From assembly GCA_002293125.1 (NCBI GenBank), contig DBCR01000074.1, positions 1-53,605 on the forward strand: a stretch of 53,605 nt of DNA, in the 5' to 3' direction. Shown here piece after piece: positions 51,853 to 53,605 of the stretch. The notes below the pieces were generated by a model. The model worked only from the letters and a program-made list of their open reading frames with translations, was not told the DNA's origin and made no database searches. How positions within the stretch are numbered: position 1 is the stretch's first letter; each line of letters begins with the position of its first letter. A program made the translations under genes and the position numbers. Origin of the DNA: Opitutia bacterium UBA953. GTDB taxonomy: Bacteria; Verrucomicrobiota; Verrucomicrobiia; Opitutales; UBA953.

Positions 51853-53571
51853 ATGCCGAATAGCCGCCCAGCGCAGGAACGCCCGGGCGATGCTCGCGTC
51901 CTGGACTGTCTTTATCGCGTCGGTGCGTTCGTCAACGCGACCGAAGATCCGCGCGAGGCCCTGGATTTCATCCTCGAAGAAGTGGTGCGGACGCTCGGTG
52001 CCTCGAGCGCTTCGATCGCGCTCGTCGAGCCCGCCACGGGTTCGCTGCGGATTGAGGTGAGTAATGGCCTGGATGCGGCTTCCGTCTCCGAAATCATCGG
52101 TCAAGGGCAGGGCATCACCGGCTGGGTCGCCTTGTACGCCAAGCCTCAGCGTATTCCCGATGTCTCGAAAGATCCGCGTTACGTCGAGATCCGTAAGGGT
52201 ATCCGCTCCGAGCTCGCGGTCCCCATGGAACTCATGGGCAATGTCATCGGCGTGGTGAACTGCGATTCCGATCGTCTGGATGCTTTCAGTGAGCAAGACC
52301 TCGCTTTCCTCGCCCTCCTGACCAACGAGGCCTCTAAGGCCGTCGGCCGTATCTGGTTGCTACGCCAGCTGCGTTCCAAGGCGGCTCAACTCGAAGCGCT
52401 GGTCCGTGCGGCGCAGGGCCTTGCCCGTGAGCGTGATGAGCCTGGCATCTCGCAGGACCTTGCCCGCCATACCCGCGGACTGCTGGGTGTTCGCGCCTGT
52501 GCCTATTACAAGATCGTCGACGATGTCTTGTTGCTCAAGCACCTCGACGGCGAACTGAGCGGTAGCGAGCTCGCCCCGAGTATCGCCGTGAACCAGACCT
52601 CGCTCGGTACCGTCGTCGGCCGCGGCCGTCCGGTTGTGGTGCCACTTGCTGGTAAGACCGAAGAACATCTCTTCACCAAGCTTTCCGAGCCGGTTGCATC
52701 GTCTTCGCTCTTGGCCGTACCGGTGCGATACGAAGACGAAACCTTTGGGGTACTGATGTGCGTGGCCATGGGAGCTTATCGATTTTCGGACGATGATAAG
52801 CATCTCGTCACCGCACTTTCCTCGTTCGGCGCCTCCTCGATTCAGAATGCCCGGCTTTACGCCAAGGTCTTTACGGTCGAGGAGGGTTTGCGTCGCAGCG
52901 AGCGTCTCACGGCGCTCGGTCTCCTTTCGGCGGAGGTCGCCCATGAGATTCGCAACCCGCTGACGGTGATGAAGCTCCTTTCGGATACGCTTTCCCAGGG
53001 GATGGCTCCGGATGACCCCAAGATGGAGGACCTTGGCGTCATGCGTGAGAAGATCGCCCACATGGAAGGCGTCGTCTCGCGGGTGCTCGGCATGAGCAAG
53101 GCCCAGTCGGGCGCGTTCCGGATCGTCGACCTCCGTAAGGCGACCGAGAACGCGGTGCTGCTGCTTCGTCTCAAGTTACAGCAGCTCGGCGTGAAGGTGG
53201 AAGTCCATGGCGATCAGGTCATCCCTGTGGTCGAAGGTAATCCCGGACAGATTCAACAGGTCTTCCTTAATCTGATGATGAACGGCGTGCAGGCCATGAC
53301 CGGCGGCGGACTACTATCCCTGCACCTTGGGGTCGAGCCGGGCGCGCAAGGCGAGGTGGTCGTGGTCCGCATTATCGATACCGGCACAGGTATTCCTCAG
53401 GAAATTCTCCCTAAGATATTCGACTCTTTTTTTACCAGTCGCGAAGACGGCACCGGCCTCGGCCTCGCCATCGTGAAGCGCATCATGCGCGACCATCGCG
53501 GCGACATCATCGTCGAGTCCACCGGACCCGGCGGGACGACGTTCAAGTTCTGGTTTCCCGTCGGGAAGTGA
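51853..53571 (+). CDS. GAF-domain sensor histidine kinase
   Basis: A 572-aa soluble-looking kinase without transmembrane segments. Two GAF-type domains are inferred at about 30-165 (SSASIALVEPATGSLRIE, GQGQGITGWVA) and 190-335 (ACAYYKIVDD, TSLGTVVGRG, LLAVPVRYEDETFGVL). The HisKA domain has H364 in VAHEIRNPLTVMKLL, and the ATPase domain ends the protein with LNLMMNGVQAM, DTGTGIP and GTGLGLAIVKRIM. It should autophosphorylate in response to a cytoplasmic signal and pass the phosphate to a response regulator, which is not in the window; it may lie just beyond the right edge. Confidence 0.93.
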   Translation: MPNSRPAQERPGDARVLDCLYRVGAFVNATEDPREALDFILEEVVRTLGASSASIALVEPATGSLRIEVSNGLDAASVSEIIGQGQGITGWVALYAKPQRIPDVSKDPRYVEIRKGIRSELAVPMELMGNVIGVVNCDSDRLDAFSEQDLAFLALLTNEASKAVGRIWLLRQLRSKAAQLEALVRAAQGLARERDEPGISQDLARHTRGLLGVRACAYYKIVDDVLLLKHLDGELSGSELAPSIAVNQTSLGTVVGRGRPVVVPLAGKTEEHLFTKLSEPVASSSLLAVPVRYEDETFGVLMCVAMGAYRFSDDDKHLVTALSSFGASSIQNARLYAKVFTVEEGLRRSERLTALGLLSAEVAHEIRNPLTVMKLLSDTLSQGMAPDDPKMEDLGVMREKIAHMEGVVSRVLGMSKAQSGAFRIVDLRKATENAVLLLRLKLQQLGVKVEVHGDQVIPVVEGNPGQIQQVFLNLMMNGVQAMTGGGLLSLHLGVEPGAQGEVVVVRIIDTGTGIPQEILPKIFDSFFTSREDGTGLGLAIVKRIMRDHRGDIIVESTGPGGTTFKFWFPVGK

Positions 53572-53605
53572 GCAGACGTTTCGCCGCCGTCCAGACGACG
53601 GGGAT

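Overview
The window looks like chromosomal DNA of a high-GC member of the Verrucomicrobiota, probably an Opitutus-like lineage. This is inferred from two giant secreted proteins with the N-terminal signature LAHLQQEAGPDRR, which I associate with verrucomicrobial pseudopilin-like cassette proteins, from a fused ornithine-lipid synthase, and from the general gene content. No rRNA, tRNA, CRISPR array, insertion sequence or phage gene was seen. The DNA is densely coding: the longest stretch without a gene is 243 bases (30875-31117), so no gap exceeds 300 bases. No DNA-binding transcription factor is encoded; the only regulator is a sensor histidine kinase at the right edge.

Left part (1-4050): a sugar-acid locus. 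A truncated PfkB sugar kinase, an Ldh2-type oxidoreductase and a D-2-hydroxyacid dehydrogenase run leftward, divergent from a hexuronate-type MFS transporter. From 4072 to 21071 come mostly housekeeping genes: leuS; galE-HIT-ybeY-queC; a pair of secreted cysteine-containing proteins, one a probable outer-membrane barrel; queD-queE; carA with a small lipoprotein; kup; and yajC-secDF-recJ. QueC, QueD and QueE together make the 7-deazaguanine preQ0, precursor of queuosine.

Middle (21072-30874): a tandem duplication of a two-gene unit on the minus strand. Each unit has a giant protein (1285 or 1344 aa) with a pilin-like N-terminus lacking Glu5, overlapped by a smaller secreted partner (335 or 272 aa). 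This is the best candidate for a poorly described system. Next come a 71-aa secreted Cys-rich peptide built of two 15-residue repeats and an exported methyltransferase.

Right part: 32133-39924 is a second catabolic region, with an Old Yellow Enzyme-like reductase and a DHDPS-fold lyase divergent from an MFS transporter and an enolase-superfamily enzyme, followed by a ThuA-like protein and another MFS transporter. The divergent promoter carries repeated GCTTGAA half-sites. After it lie EVE, TatD, the OlsF-like acyltransferase fusion, metY, a GH16 beta-glucanase, cysS, thrS, a Tat-exported alkaline phosphatase, a secreted thioredoxin-fold protein, cysE and the histidine kinase.

Across the window most start codons lack a Shine-Dalgarno sequence, and many are directly preceded by three to five C residues (for example CCCC-ATG). 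Several intrinsic terminators are clear, and two share nearly the same sequence.
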